DNA from: Aurantiochytrium sp. KH105
Lineage: Eukaryota; Sar; Bigyra; Thraustochytrida; Thraustochytriidae
Reading direction: 5' to 3'
DNA length: 64,000 bases
Assembly (NCBI GenBank): GCA_003116975.1
Contig: BGKB01000079.1
Span: 62,001 to 126,000 of the forward strand
A program made the translations under genes and the position numbers. A model generated the notes under the pieces. That model did not search any database. It was not told the DNA's origin and saw only the letters and a program-made list of their open reading frames with translations. This document shows positions 19,380-29,708 of the stretch, in pieces (positions within the stretch are counted from its first letter, which is position 1; every line of letters begins with the position of its first letter).

Positions 19380-21452
19380 ATGACCATGGCCGCCGAAGAC
19401 GCCAGCGGCGAGATCGCGCAAGGCTCCAAGGACGCACCTTACGGCACAACCAGCGAGGGGGACCAAACGAAACCTGAAGTTGAACATGATTGCAACGCCA
19501 CCAAAAGAGAAGGAGACCAAGCCGACAATGCATCGGACATGTCAATCGTCGCTGTGTCTCGCGCAGGTGTCGACGAGCAACGCCTTTTGCTAAGATCACG
19601 CGAAAGCGAAGCTACAGTTCTGAGTGGCCATCCAGCAACGGGTGATTCGCTTCTGGTGCCTAGGCGTGCAGTCGTTATGCGCGAGATTGAAATCCAAAAG
19701 GCAAAAGTCCGTGAAAAGTTTGCCCTTCTCAAGGCTCTAGAGCATGACGAATGCTACACAAACAAGCAAAAGCCGAATTCCCAGTTGCTGCAGGAGCAGC
19801 AACAAGAGCAAGAGCAAGGACAGCAGCCATCTCAAATCACATCAAAACAGCGCAGACAAGCAGCAAAACGCTATGCAGAACTCGAATCGCTTCGCACAGC
19901 GCTGGACGAAGCACAAAACGAAGAGTCCGTATTCCCCGAATGGCTCTCACGTCGCGAAGACTTTCAATGCGTTTTCCCTCGGTATTCCTCGAAGCCAATG
20001 GAGCTCGAAGATCTTGTCTTGTTCGGAATGGACAAAGAAGTCAAGCTACGTACCTCCATGGACATTGATACGACTGTGCGCTTTGTGCAGAGGTGTCCTG
20101 CATTCAAAGATATGTCTCCCGATCTCTGCCGCGGCCTGACCAAGTTCATGCACATCTCGCGTCACCCGCCAGGCACGACGCTCTTCGAGCAAAACGAGGC
20201 CGCAAATGTCGTCTATTTTATCCTGCGTGGGTGCGTGGAGCTCCGACGCGGACCTTCTGCAGCGGCGGGAGCCGAACAGCGGCACGAGAAACTACAGCTT
20301 GGCGCAACCTTTACGCGCAAACTTCGGCGAGGAGAATGTTGCGGAATTGAAGCCTTGAGTCTCGACCTGGATAGAACAAACCGCTACGAGGCGCGCTGCG
20401 TTGCTGACGACACTGCATGCAGCGGCTCGAGCGATACCAAGGCGGATAAATCGCCAGGAGCAGATGAGAGTCCTGCAGGACCAGGGCCTTCCTCCATGTA
20501 CGCTAGCATGCGGCGCTCGCCTCTTGTGAGCTTGGACGAGACAGACGTTTCCGCACCAGATATTGTTCTCCTCGCACTGAGTGGCCAAGACTGCCGCACC
20601 ACCACCAAGGTGCACTTGCAGTCTCAGTATGCGCGTCTGAGCAAGTTTCTGCAGACCCAACTTCCCTTGTTCCGCGGGTGGAGCAAGCACAGGGTCAATC
20701 AGGTTGCGCCCCTTCTCGTCGAACGTCGATATCGGCCCGGAGATGTCATACAGCGAACGGGCGATCCTGCCGGGGACCTCTTCTTTGTGTACCAGGGTAC
20801 ATGCGACGCGGAGCGCGAAGTTTCCCGTGTGCACACAAACCGATGGCCCAAGGCCCTGTCGAGAGATCGTGCAGCCAATCTCCGCGGTATCGAACACGAA
20901 CAACGAGAGACACGAATGGTCAAGTCAGTAAAGCTTGCGGAGCTGCGTCCCGGGACCTACTTTGGCGAGGAAGCGCTCATTGGATACTCCAAGCGTCGTA
21001 CAACCGTGACAGCAACGCGCATGACAACGCTACTGTGTCTCCCCAAGGAGAATCTACACGAAATGTTTTCGACTCGGATGGTCCAGGATATCAAACAGCG
21101 TCACGACGCTCTATTTACGAGTGACGAGGAGATTCTTGCAGAACACGAACACACGCAACGCCTCGAGCGCGAATACGAGCTTCTCAAACGCGCCGCCTTT
21201 GGGCCAGCCTACTTGCGACGCGCGCAGCAGCGGCGATTGCAAGCTCAGCGGGACAATAACACGCAACACCGCTCTCGCAGTGTCAGACACTCGCACTCGG
21301 CCCCACTTTTGACCAACACAAGCGCCGTTCTTCCGTCTCGGGCGCCTGGAAAGGCGTTGCCTAAATCTAGAGCGACCGGGAAAACTCGGCACGTCTCTGC
21401 GTCTCAGAGTACCACGGCTCTTCCGTCGTTGCATACTCGCATTCTGAGGTAG
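19380..21452 (+). CDS. Protein with two cyclic-nucleotide-binding domains
   Basis: 690 aa from ATG 19380 (a longer frame starts at GTG 19368; ATG 19386 is an alternative). The N-terminal 230 residues are acidic then Gln-rich with likely coiled coil. CNB domain 1 spans about 234-360: FVQRCPAF, PPGTTLFEQ and VVYFILRGCVEL are typical, but its phosphate-binding cassette is degenerate (GECCGIEALSLD, no matched Arg). CNB domain 2 spans about 420-565: LPLFRGW, YRPGDVIQRTGDPAGDLFFV, then cassette YFGEEALI with RRTTVTA, keeping the Glu and Arg that contact cyclic phosphate. No kinase, channel or GEF domain is visible. The tail is basic and Ser-rich. It could be a cAMP/cGMP sensor or scaffold; partner unknown. 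Confidence 0.85.
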   Translation: MTMAAEDASGEIAQGSKDAPYGTTSEGDQTKPEVEHDCNATKREGDQADNASDMSIVAVSRAGVDEQRLLLRSRESEATVLSGHPATGDSLLVPRRAVVMREIEIQKAKVREKFALLKALEHDECYTNKQKPNSQLLQEQQQEQEQGQQPSQITSKQRRQAAKRYAELESLRTALDEAQNEESVFPEWLSRREDFQCVFPRYSSKPMELEDLVLFGMDKEVKLRTSMDIDTTVRFVQRCPAFKDMSPDLCRGLTKFMHISRHPPGTTLFEQNEAANVVYFILRGCVELRRGPSAAAGAEQRHEKLQLGATFTRKLRRGECCGIEALSLDLDRTNRYEARCVADDTACSGSSDTKADKSPGADESPAGPGPSSMYASMRRSPLVSLDETDVSAPDIVLLALSGQDCRTTTKVHLQSQYARLSKFLQTQLPLFRGWSKHRVNQVAPLLVERRYRPGDVIQRTGDPAGDLFFVYQGTCDAEREVSRVHTNRWPKALSRDRAANLRGIEHEQRETRMVKSVKLAELRPGTYFGEEALIGYSKRRTTVTATRMTTLLCLPKENLHEMFSTRMVQDIKQRHDALFTSDEEILAEHEHTQRLEREYELLKRAAFGPAYLRRAQQRRLQAQRDNNTQHRSRSVRHSHSAPLLTNTSAVLPSRAPGKALPKSRATGKTRHVSASQSTTALPSLHTRILR

Positions 21453-22319
21453 CCTTTCGTAAAATAAATGAAAGAACGCAGAAAAACGTACATAGGCCTC
21501 CACTGTTACTTGCACGGGCAGCATTTGAAACACAAGTGTGTGCAGTAGCAAGCAGTTGACGGTAATTTATTCAGAGAACAAAAAGAATGGAAAGTAGAAC
21601 TTGATTTCACTAACAGGAAATGTAAAAGAATCCCCGCTTCGTGGCCAGCACGAAACGGGAAAGTGGATTGTAAGCTTCTCACGTCGCTGCACGGAGTAAG
21701 CTTCAATGTTTGGTGGATTCGGGCATGTTTCGGTTCTGCCGGCTTGTGGCATCGACTTTGGTCGCTGCCAATCTATTCGGCGCAGTGGCCCAGGTCGCGA
21801 CCCTGCTTCATCTTTGCTAAGTAGGTCTATGATTTGACTCATATCATTTCGGCTGTGCACCCAATGCACACGGATCGATGCGTTGTTCCTGCATCGCGCC
21901 CCTTCGATATTCATCATCGGAGATCCGTCTCTCTTAGAGCAGCTTCCCGCCTAACATCAGGTCTTTGGGAAGGTCCAATTCCTTGTTGTGGTCCAACAAG
22001 TATGCATGAACTCGTTTCTCATTCCACAGTCACGGTTTCAGAGAATCTGACTAAACCGCCTTGGCATAGGGCATGCGAACGTCCTCCTCATAGGCCTGCC
22101 TTCTAACATCCCAGGTCTATTTAAAATCAATTTCTCGCTCACGTAGCAAGGTTCATGAGACGGCTCGTTTCAGACAGCCTCCCGTTCGTCCATAATCTGA
22201 AAAAGCGCAAAGTCTTGTATATCTTCTTTAGTTTTCAAACAGAGGTCTTCGTAATGTAAGTATGCCCTAGCTGGTATCGATCGCTGTTTCACCAACCACA
22301 CTTGTCATGAATGTACACA
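21453..22319. other. Convergent intergenic region
   Basis: Lies between the ends of the CNB gene and the metalloprotease. No open frame with recognisable content. AATAAA-like sequence follows the CNB stop at about 21463-21469. Confidence 0.6.
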
Positions 22320-23888
22320 TCACACAGCACGCAGCCAAAGCATGGACGCCAGGCCCACAGCAAAAGATCCTGCACTGACTGTCGAGAATGCTTTGGGCGA
22401 GCTCGAGGGGTTGATGGTTTCGTTGCCAGTCAGAACGCTCGACGGAACATTTGTCAAGCACTCGTAGGGATGGTAGCCCGAGGTCTCCTCTGAAGTTTCA
22501 AAGGTCTCAACAAAGGTTGCAATGGAGCATGAGCTAAAGGTTTGACTAGCAAGATCGGCTGATGCGTCAACGACACTCGCCATCACCGAGCCTGAAGTAG
22601 CGCAATTGTCAGCACCTGACGTACCATCGTGCACAAAGCCAAGCTGATGGCCCGTTTCGTGTGCCACGGTTTCTGCGCCAAGAAGCTCATAGCCAACAAT
22701 CATTTGAGAAATCGCGGCAGCGCGGCGAATACAGCAACCATTCGCTGCCAAGATGCTGCAGCACCCGCCCGTCGCAGAAAGACATTCGGAATCATCAACC
22801 CGGGAACAGAGTGTTTCCTCGTCGCAGACTGAGCCCAAATACGCCAGCCCGACAACAGAGTCGGTGAAATCCGTTCCCGAGAGAAGATGCATGGTATCGT
22901 GCGACGGAAGGCTGTCCAAGTTGCTCCAGCGATACTCGTTAAACGCGCTGAGAAGCTCCGTCACGTTTGTCTCCCCATTCGTATCAGCGTCCACCCCAAA
23001 GACATCTGTCGTGAGTAGAATTTGACCAGAAAGTCCAATATTGATGTTGACTCCAGACCAGTCCGCACTCGCGTAGTAGGCAGCGACTTGGTTCATGATG
23101 CGCAGGTTCGCAGCCGTGAGGTCGCTTTCGTTGGCGAAGCTTGAGACCCGCTCGAGATCAGACACGATGAGAATCTCGATATACAGCTCCTCGTCACCAC
23201 TGATGCTCGTACCGACTTCCGTTGTACGCGCATTGGCACTTGACGTCGACGCGGCGCTGGTTGATGCTGATTTGGTAAAGATGCCGTCGTCCGTTGACAC
23301 GTTAATGTAGGTTGGGGCTGGTTGTTGCAACACCTGGTCCATGTCAAAGCTGCCATAAAGGTCCCCGAGCTTTCGAGCGCGCGCCGAGTCTGAGCCGAGC
23401 TTGTGCTCCAGCTCAAAGCGTTGCCCGTCATTGGTGAGGATAGATCCCGTCAGCAGGCCGCTACATGTCGAGATGGCCACAACGGCATTGTTGCTGCTGC
23501 TGGCTTCACGCTTGCTCAGAAAGTAGCAGTCGCGCTGAGGAGCAGCATCTTCGATCGTTCGCATACTTCCGTCGGCTTCCACGGCGAGCTCTTTATAAGA
23601 GTCCGCCAGGAGCCAGAGGTTGATCTCGAGCTCGGTCTCGACGACGACGCCATTTGGCAGCGTGATGCGAATGGCTTCGACATCGCTTGTGTCACTCTCG
23701 CGCAGTGCATTTTCTCGCTCGTTCGCGCGGTTCTCCGCGAATCGCAACTCGGGCGCGGGAACGTGCACGAAGCCGTCGTTCCCCAAATTTCTCGCCTTTG
23801 TGCCTTTTGCGTGACCCAGCAAAGCCACGGCCATGAGCACGGCCAGCAGATTGGCGAGACTCATTGCCCGGCGGCTACCTGCGATCAT
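22320..23888 (-). CDS. Reprolysin/ADAM-like secreted metalloprotease, probably GPI-anchored
   Basis: 522 aa. A signal peptide (hydrophobic LANLLAVLMAVALLG) covers about residues 10-29. A pro-region with one free Cys follows, then a catalytic domain from about residue 240 (LYIEILIVSD). The zinc site HETGHQLGFVHD is at about 410-421, matching HExxHxxGxxHD of M12B metzincins; the downstream Met in SGSVMASVV is a candidate Met-turn. Cysteines cluster before and after the zinc site (CDEETLC, CLSATGGCCS). There is no disintegrin or Cys-rich domain. The C-terminus has a small-residue site then a hydrophobic end (FAVGLASMLWLRAV), a GPI-type signal. Likely a cell-surface protease. Family call strong, anchor inferred. 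Confidence 0.88.
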   Translation of the reverse strand: MIAGSRRAMSLANLLAVLMAVALLGHAKGTKARNLGNDGFVHVPAPELRFAENRANERENALRESDTSDVEAIRITLPNGVVVETELEINLWLLADSYKELAVEADGSMRTIEDAAPQRDCYFLSKREASSSNNAVVAISTCSGLLTGSILTNDGQRFELEHKLGSDSARARKLGDLYGSFDMDQVLQQPAPTYINVSTDDGIFTKSASTSAASTSSANARTTEVGTSISGDEELYIEILIVSDLERVSSFANESDLTAANLRIMNQVAAYYASADWSGVNINIGLSGQILLTTDVFGVDADTNGETNVTELLSAFNEYRWSNLDSLPSHDTMHLLSGTDFTDSVVGLAYLGSVCDEETLCSRVDDSECLSATGGCCSILAANGCCIRRAAAISQMIVGYELLGAETVAHETGHQLGFVHDGTSGADNCATSGSVMASVVDASADLASQTFSSCSIATFVETFETSEETSGYHPYECLTNVPSSVLTGNETINPSSSPKAFSTVSAGSFAVGLASMLWLRAV

Positions 23889-26077
23889 TTCGTCCGCCTT
23901 GGTCTCTCTGTCTGTCCACGAGCGTGCGGCTTGTCTTGCTTTTGCAAGTTTGCTTTTCCTATTTTACCTTCGCAGCTGGCAGGCAACCGAGGCCGCACGA
24001 TCCGGTCGTGCGACCCTGCTGATTTCGACTTTACTGCTGCTTGCCTACCACTACCCGTCTGCTGCTGGCCGGCCTTACCTAAACTATGCTCTGCCACTAC
24101 AGTCTCCCTGCCTGTGACTGTCCTTTTCCAAGGAAACGGCACGCGAGGCGAGGGACTCGGAGAGAGAGAGAGAGAGGAGAAGGAGAGGAGGCGGGGAAGG
24201 CCGCGCGTGTAGTGTGCAGACCGGCCTGGCTGGTCGGGGCAGCGAAAGAAGGGAGACCAGCGGCCAGGGAGGCAGCCAGCTGAACCGCTGCCGCCGATGC
24301 GGCTAGTTTCTCTCTCTCCGTCTCTCCCTCTCTCTCGCTCTGTCTCCTCTCAGCAACCGTGTCCGAAGAGACAGGACTCGCTTGCAAGAGCCGAGTCCCT
24401 CGCTCTTATCCTCCTCGCCGCCCCATCGGCCTGCCTGCCAGTGCAGTCGGTGTCGCCCCTGCGGCTGCCAGCAGCAGCAGCAGCAGGCAGCGCCCAGCGC
24501 ATCACAGCGCAGCGCAGCATCGAGGCCGTGCCGCGCCGTGCCGTGCCGACGCCGGCACCGAGGCAGCCAGCCCTCCCTGGGGCGGTCCACGCCGCTCCCT
24601 CCCTCCTTTCCTCGCTTCCTCCCTTCCTCCCTCCCTCCTTCCTTCCTTCCCTCGCTCGCTCCAGCGGTGGCGGGTCGGAGCAGCGCTGGTAACTAACACG
24701 TGCGCGTCTGACTGTGAAGAAGACCGTGAAAGAGAATGCGGCGCCCCCTAGCACTGTAAGCGAGCAAGCAGCTGCAGCAGCGCGCGCCAAGGGACATGGG
24801 CCAAGGCGGACGACCCGCAAGGTCGCAGCGTTTTCACGTCGAAGATTGCCCATCGATCGCCATCGTCGCCATGGCAAGGCGTCGGCGAGACTCGAATTTG
24901 TCTTCGCGTCGGTCGCCATGTCCACGGCTCAGCGAACTAGGACTGGCTATGGTATGGAGTCAGGATGCTCTTTCGGTCAAGACGAATTATCAACACCAGC
25001 CAGTCCATTGAAGTGGAGGCGGCTTGGGCTCAACAAGCAAATGTTCGTTCGACGGCCTTTTCGATGTCGGCCAGCCAGTGAAAGATACGGCCTAGCCCGG
25101 CTTCTCTTTCTCAGAGAGTATCACAATCGCTAACCAACAAACAAAGCCCAGAAATGACAACTTCTGCATGGCATTCTCCTCTTGTCGGGCTCCTCTGGCT
25201 CGACGGATCTCAACAGGAACTCTGCCATTGGCAATTTTCTCTTTCCAACCAAGGCCGCCAATGATCACTGTAGCGTAGCAGCCTAGCTGAAAGATTTGGG
25301 TACACGACATGCGCTCAACAAAAAATGATCCTTCGACTCTTGCTCGCCTCGGCAGATTTCATTGCTACCAGGCGCCATTGGTTGCTCATGGCCGAGTGAA
25401 ATATGGCTCTTATCGCCGCTTTGTCTCCCCGACGGTCTGACGTCCGATTCTTTGTGGGCATGGACAAAAGGTATATCAATTACTGTCACCGTTCAGGGCG
25501 TCTGGCGTACGATGCAAACAAAGCCTTGCGAAGGAAAAAAAGTTTGACATGGATCGAAGCTTGACCGCTGGCCGGTGGGTCCACCACCTCTTTTTACGGC
25601 CTTCGCCTGCTTGCTTGCTTGCTTTGCAAGCGATCTCTCTTACGTCGGCCACAATGAAATCATCAACCCTTTTCTCCTTGGCAGCCAAAAGTGTCAGGCA
25701 GCCAGCCCATCTTCTACTTCTACTTGCTTGCTTACGAGGTGGCCGGCCGCGATGAGATGATGCATGCTAGCCCGAAACACGTCGGTCAGAGCCATGGTTC
25801 AAGAGTCACGGTTCAAGTTGACGTGTGAGGCAACGGCTCTTGGGTTTGCAAGGACTGACCAGTTCCAACGTGAAGAAGAGGGTCGACCGATTTTTGGCGT
25901 GCACAGCGCGCGCGCGCACGATAGCAAAAGAACGCGCACAGGAGCGGACGCGCGCACGAGGGCCACAGGTGACTGCTTCCGCGGGCCAACGTACTTTTCG
26001 TCTACCTGCTGACGCGAAAGAAAGTAAGAGAGCTTGACCCACGGCGTCTTCAAGCAAGCGTCCTCGCGACAGCCAGC
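23889..26077. other. Long intergenic region with low-complexity blocks
   Basis: Divergent spacer of 2.2 kb between the metalloprotease and the ARM protein. It contains GA runs (24160-24200), CT runs (24307-24350), CAG/GCGCAG repeats (24470-24520) and CCTT runs (24600-24660). The frame at 24714-25133 starts with GTG and has no domain. No gene supported, although a 5' UTR intron for the ARM gene cannot be excluded. Confidence 0.5.
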
Positions 26078-27223
26078 ATGGTGGAGATCGAGACTCTCGC
26101 AGATGACACCAGCGAGCACGAAGGACTTCTCGCTCGGCGAAAGAGGCTGCAACGCAGGCAGCAAGAGATAGCGGCATACATCCCCAGGTGGTTACCCTCT
26201 CGTAGTTTCCTTGTGCAGAATCTGCGAGATGGCGAGGCCACGATCCTCTCTCCAAGCGGAGTCGTGAACCTGGCCATTGCTGCGTTAGCTCTTTTAAGCC
26301 TCTTTGCCACCTTCTTCCTCGGGTCAACCAAGTATGGTCTTTTCATTGCCATCCCAACCGGCATTTACACCGCCGCATGGCTATTATACCCAATGGTTGA
26401 ACCCTCTGACGGATCGAGACGAGCTGTGCATGTCATGACAAAACACCCCTACTTGCGTCAAGCGCAGCTTGAAGGCTCCGAAACCCTCTTTTCTCTCTCC
26501 CGTGAAAATTCCGTAAGCAAGCGCAAGTCTCTCATTGCCGATGGCGCGATGGAGGCGCTGCTCGATGCGGCCATTCTGCATGAAAGCGACGCAGCAATCG
26601 TTGCGCGTGCTTTGGCGGTGGTGGGTACGCTGGCCAAAGATGCCAGTACTGCGACTGATCTCGTCGACGATGAAGCGGTTGAGTTTATCTTGCACTGCAT
26701 GCAGACGCACCTCCGTCGTGAGTCTGTACAAAAACACAGCATGACTGCCCTCGTCGCGCTCTTGGTCGTGACGAACGAGGGTGAAGGCAAAGGAACGGCA
26801 GATGAGGCGCGAGCACGCGCACTCGACGCAAATGCCGTTGTCATTGTATGTCGCGCCATGGATGCGCACATCAAGGTTGCACGTGTGCAGCAGTGGGGGT
26901 CCTTGTTGCTTTCGCATCTCACAGACGCTCGATCTGGCGGCGCAGAGCCCTTGCACAAGGGTGGGGTTGTGCAGCAAGTGGTGAAAACCTTGGAAAATCA
27001 TGCCACTGCTGAACCCATCCAGCAAATCGGCGTTGGTCTGCTCGCCAAATGTCTTACTGCAAATCCTGAAAATCCGCTGTTTCGAAAGCGCGTCGCTGCG
27101 CTCAAAGAGTCGAATCCGCGCATTCTCGAGCTCGTACAGGAAGCTCAGACGCGCTTTCCCAAGTCGCCAGGGATCCAAGACTTTGGAGCCCGCATTCTGC
27201 ACGACGTTGCGCTTGTATTATGA
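26078..27223 (+). CDS. Membrane-anchored armadillo-repeat protein, uncharacterised
   Basis: 381 aa; ATG 26078 in a good context (CAGCATGG). A short charged N-terminus with a possible helix (LARRKRLQRRQQEI) is followed by two closely spaced membrane segments at about 60-105 (NLAIAALALLSLFATFFLG and GLFIAIPTGIYTAAWLLYP). From about residue 130 to the end it is helical with ARM/HEAT-like pairs: LIADGAMEALLDAAI, VARALAVVGTLAKDAS, HSMTALVALLVV, VQQWGSLLLSHL, IQQIGVGLLAKCL. The layout suggests an organelle-surface scaffold with the repeats on the cytosolic side. I do not recognise the family; function is unknown. Confidence 0.75.
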   Translation: MVEIETLADDTSEHEGLLARRKRLQRRQQEIAAYIPRWLPSRSFLVQNLRDGEATILSPSGVVNLAIAALALLSLFATFFLGSTKYGLFIAIPTGIYTAAWLLYPMVEPSDGSRRAVHVMTKHPYLRQAQLEGSETLFSLSRENSVSKRKSLIADGAMEALLDAAILHESDAAIVARALAVVGTLAKDASTATDLVDDEAVEFILHCMQTHLRRESVQKHSMTALVALLVVTNEGEGKGTADEARARALDANAVVIVCRAMDAHIKVARVQQWGSLLLSHLTDARSGGAEPLHKGGVVQQVVKTLENHATAEPIQQIGVGLLAKCLTANPENPLFRKRVAALKESNPRILELVQEAQTRFPKSPGIQDFGARILHDVALVL

Positions 27224-28324
27224 CCCATCGCTGACAGCTCGGAATTACTATTTACGGCATTTCTCTTTCTATTGCTGTGCACATCTCGCCCATGTGTTTG
27301 ACAACAACATCTTTGTTTTGTTTTGACTATCATGATGAGTATTCTAGTCACGGAACCAACTTGAGCATACGTGCCGTTAGCTCGTAATGCATGAAACGTG
27401 AAGAAGAAGATTTCTGACTTCATGAGGATGAGAGAAAGGAGAAAAGATTCAGAGTTTGTGAGAACGAAATTGAGCGAGTCAGTCTTTGAGACCGACAGAA
27501 TGTCAAGCTTGAGAAGCTGAAAGCGCGTTCTCATGCAGAAATGCCTGAATGCGTAGACAGGCAATTACAACAGTCAACAGTCATCAGGAAAAGGCGAGAT
27601 TGCGCAAGTGCGAACCACTGTTTTTTTTTTGTTTTTTTTTTGCCAATCTTTTCTTCCTTGCACCTTATTGTTGTCACTCATGAAGAGCAGTAAAATTAAA
27701 ATTAAAAAGTGTAGACTCCTCGCTTTCACATGCCCTACCAATCGGGTGGATTTTGGTCTCCATCTAGATCTGACGTGCGCGAGCGGAGAAAAGAAATAGT
27801 GGAAAGAAAAATCGGCACTCGTAAGATATCCTCACGCAAAAGGAGGAGAAGGGACGAAAGCAACCTCAAGTTTTGCTGCTCCACAAGCAACTTCGAGTTT
27901 TGCCGCTCTTTTTGTAGCAACTTCAAGTGTTGCCGCTCCTTATCAAAGTAAATTAGTGATTTGCCGCTCCTTATCAAAGTAAATTAGTGATTTGCCGCAC
28001 TACAAGCAAGGGTCTAGTTTTATCGCACACTACCATCCATCCAAACCAAGCAAGGACACAGCCGTCATTTTTTTTAGCATCATCAGCATCATCGTTATCT
28101 TCTTCTAATTCTTCTCTGTGGGCAGTCATCATCAGCAGCAAATCGCCAGCTACGCAAATCCCCCGGAGACTCACAGAAGCGCGCGCACAAGGGGGACTCT
28201 CTTTGAACAGCGCGCAGAACAGACCGTCAGTCAGCCAGAGACAGCGCGCCCATTCCACGAACCGCGAAAGCGCACGCGTTTGCGCACCGAAGCTCGCCGC
28301 GACGTAGCTGCCTGTGCAATAGAC
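27224..28324. other. Convergent intergenic region with minisatellite
   Basis: Between the ARM gene end and the eL19 stop. T-runs (27621-27641), then a minisatellite of about 32 bp (27866-27999). No gene seen. Confidence 0.6.
27866..27999. repeat. Minisatellite with 31-33-bp units
   Basis: Two exact 31-bp units at 27932-27962 and 27963-27993, preceded by more diverged units that share AGCAACTTCAAGTTTTGCCGCTC. Every unit contains TTGC(C/T)GC. Confidence 0.8.
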
Positions 28325-28876
28325 TTAGGCAGACGACTTCACGGCCTTGGCGGCCTTGCGCTCGCGAGCCGCCTTAGCCTTGGCCTTGCGGGCCTCAGCC
28401 TGCTCCTTGAGCTGCTGCTCCTTGAGGGACTCAGCCTTCATCTTGTGGATGCTCTCCATGAGGTTGCGCTTGGTCTTGAACTTGTTACCCTTGGCCTGCA
28501 TGTACAGCTCACGGTACACGAAGCGGTCGATCTTCTTGGCCTCGCGGTACTTGGCGAGCAGACGGCGAAGGACGCGCTGGCGGCGGAGCCAGAGCACCTT
28601 GAAGGGCATACGGGCGTTGGCCGTACCCTTGCGGCGGCCGTAGCCGGTGTGGCGGCCCTTGCGCTTGGCCTCGTTGCGGGCGTTCACTCGTGCGCGCGAG
28701 TGCACCACCTCGGGCTTCTTGATGACCATGCCATCCTTGATAAGCTTGCCCACGGTCTTGCGCGAGTTCGCCGGCGCGATCTCCGCGAGGGCGCCGGGGT
28801 CCAGCCAGACCTTGCGCTTACCGCACTTGAGCACGGACGCCGCGAGGCGCTTCTGCAGCTTGAGTCCTGCCGGCAT
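28325..28876 (-). CDS. RPL19: 60S ribosomal protein eL19
   Basis: 183 aa, no intron. Start is the ATG at 28876; the frame stays open upstream, but homology fixes the start at [14 protein letters not shown]. The family signature runs through [20 protein letters not shown] and [11 protein letters not shown], with [17 protein letters not shown] in the helical part. The C-terminal 40 residues are an Ala/Lys/Glu helix. Length matches eukaryotic eL19 (about 180-200 aa). A telomere-repeat-like element lies about 405 bp upstream. Confidence 0.97.
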   Translation of the reverse strand: MPAGLKLQKRLAASVLKCGKRKVWLDPGALAEIAPANSRKTVGKLIKDGMVIKKPEVVHSRARVNARNEAKRKGRHTGYGRRKGTANARMPFKVLWLRRQRVLRRLLAKYREAKKIDRFVYRELYMQAKGNKFKTKRNLMESIHKMKAESLKEQQLKEQAEARKAKAKAARERKAAKAVKSSA

Positions 28877-29708
28877 CGTCTCCTGCTCGCTCCTCGGCTC
28901 GCGACCTCCTCGCCCACGCGCCACTCCTCGATCTGATCTGCCTCCCCCTCGCCTCGGCCTCCCGTCGCCCTCCCCTGCTGCCCGCCTGCTTTCCGCGCCT
29001 TTCCTTCCCTGCCTGCGGCTCCTCCCCGCCTTTCCTTTCCGCTCTCCGCGCCTGCCCCCCTCCGCCCCGCTCGGCCTGCCCCCCGCCGCCCGCGCCGCCA
29101 CTCCTTGCCGCCGCCGCCCCGCAGCCGTCCTCTCGCCCCTCTGCGCGCCAGAAACACGCGCAACAGCTCGCACCGCGCGAATCTACACTGGGCCCCCCGA
29201 ATAATCCACTTCCACACTCGCAGCGACCCCAGCTCCTCCGCCTCAGCCCCACCGCGCTCTCTACGTCCCAAAACCCACGTACCCTAACCCTACCCCAAAG
29301 CAGGCTCGACCGCGAGCGAGCCCAACTTTGCACGCACTCGCCAGCCAGCCTCGAGCGCACGCCGCGCCTGCGCAACGCAATCTGGCGGGTGCAAGCGGCA
29401 GCGGCCTTTGCGTTGGATGATCGATCGATCACGAGCTAAGCAAGGTCTGCCGAGCAACCAGATCTCATCGCTGCCAGCTGCCGTCACTGTCGTAGTGACG
29501 GCAGAACGGGGATAGATTGACTGGGGTGGACCACCAGAGTCTCCGGGCCCGCAGCATGAGAGCGGACGCCGCCTCGCATCGTCAGCTGCAGCCAATTCAA
29601 GTAATATCTTGAAGCAAAAGAGAGCGCGGCGAGAAGCGACGCGACCAAGTCAAGCGACGGAAGCGACGGCGCAAGCCAAACGACGCGCGGGCAGGTCGAT
29701 CGACACCT
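28877..29708. other. Divergent promoter region between eL19 and the JmjC gene
   Basis: The first 230 bp are C/T-rich on the + strand (purine-rich for eL19) and likely 5' UTR and core promoter. A telomere-like motif is at 29280-29296. No gene seen. Confidence 0.6.
29280..29296. promoter_or_regulatory. Telo-box-like element upstream of eL19
   Basis: TACCCTAACCCTACCCC, reading GGGTTAGGG on the strand of eL19. Telo-boxes or Rap1-type sites mark ribosomal protein promoters in plants and yeasts; function here is inferred. Confidence 0.45.

Noticed and set aside
24714..25133. 139-codon frame in the spacer before the ARM gene
   Set aside because: Starts with GTG, no domain, no upstream signal; the spacer is low complexity.
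28118..28936. 272-codon frame antisense to eL19
   Set aside because: Mirror of the highly biased ribosomal protein codons.
29280..29296. Interstitial telomere
   Set aside because: Barely two repeat units; too short for a telomere scar, better as a promoter element.
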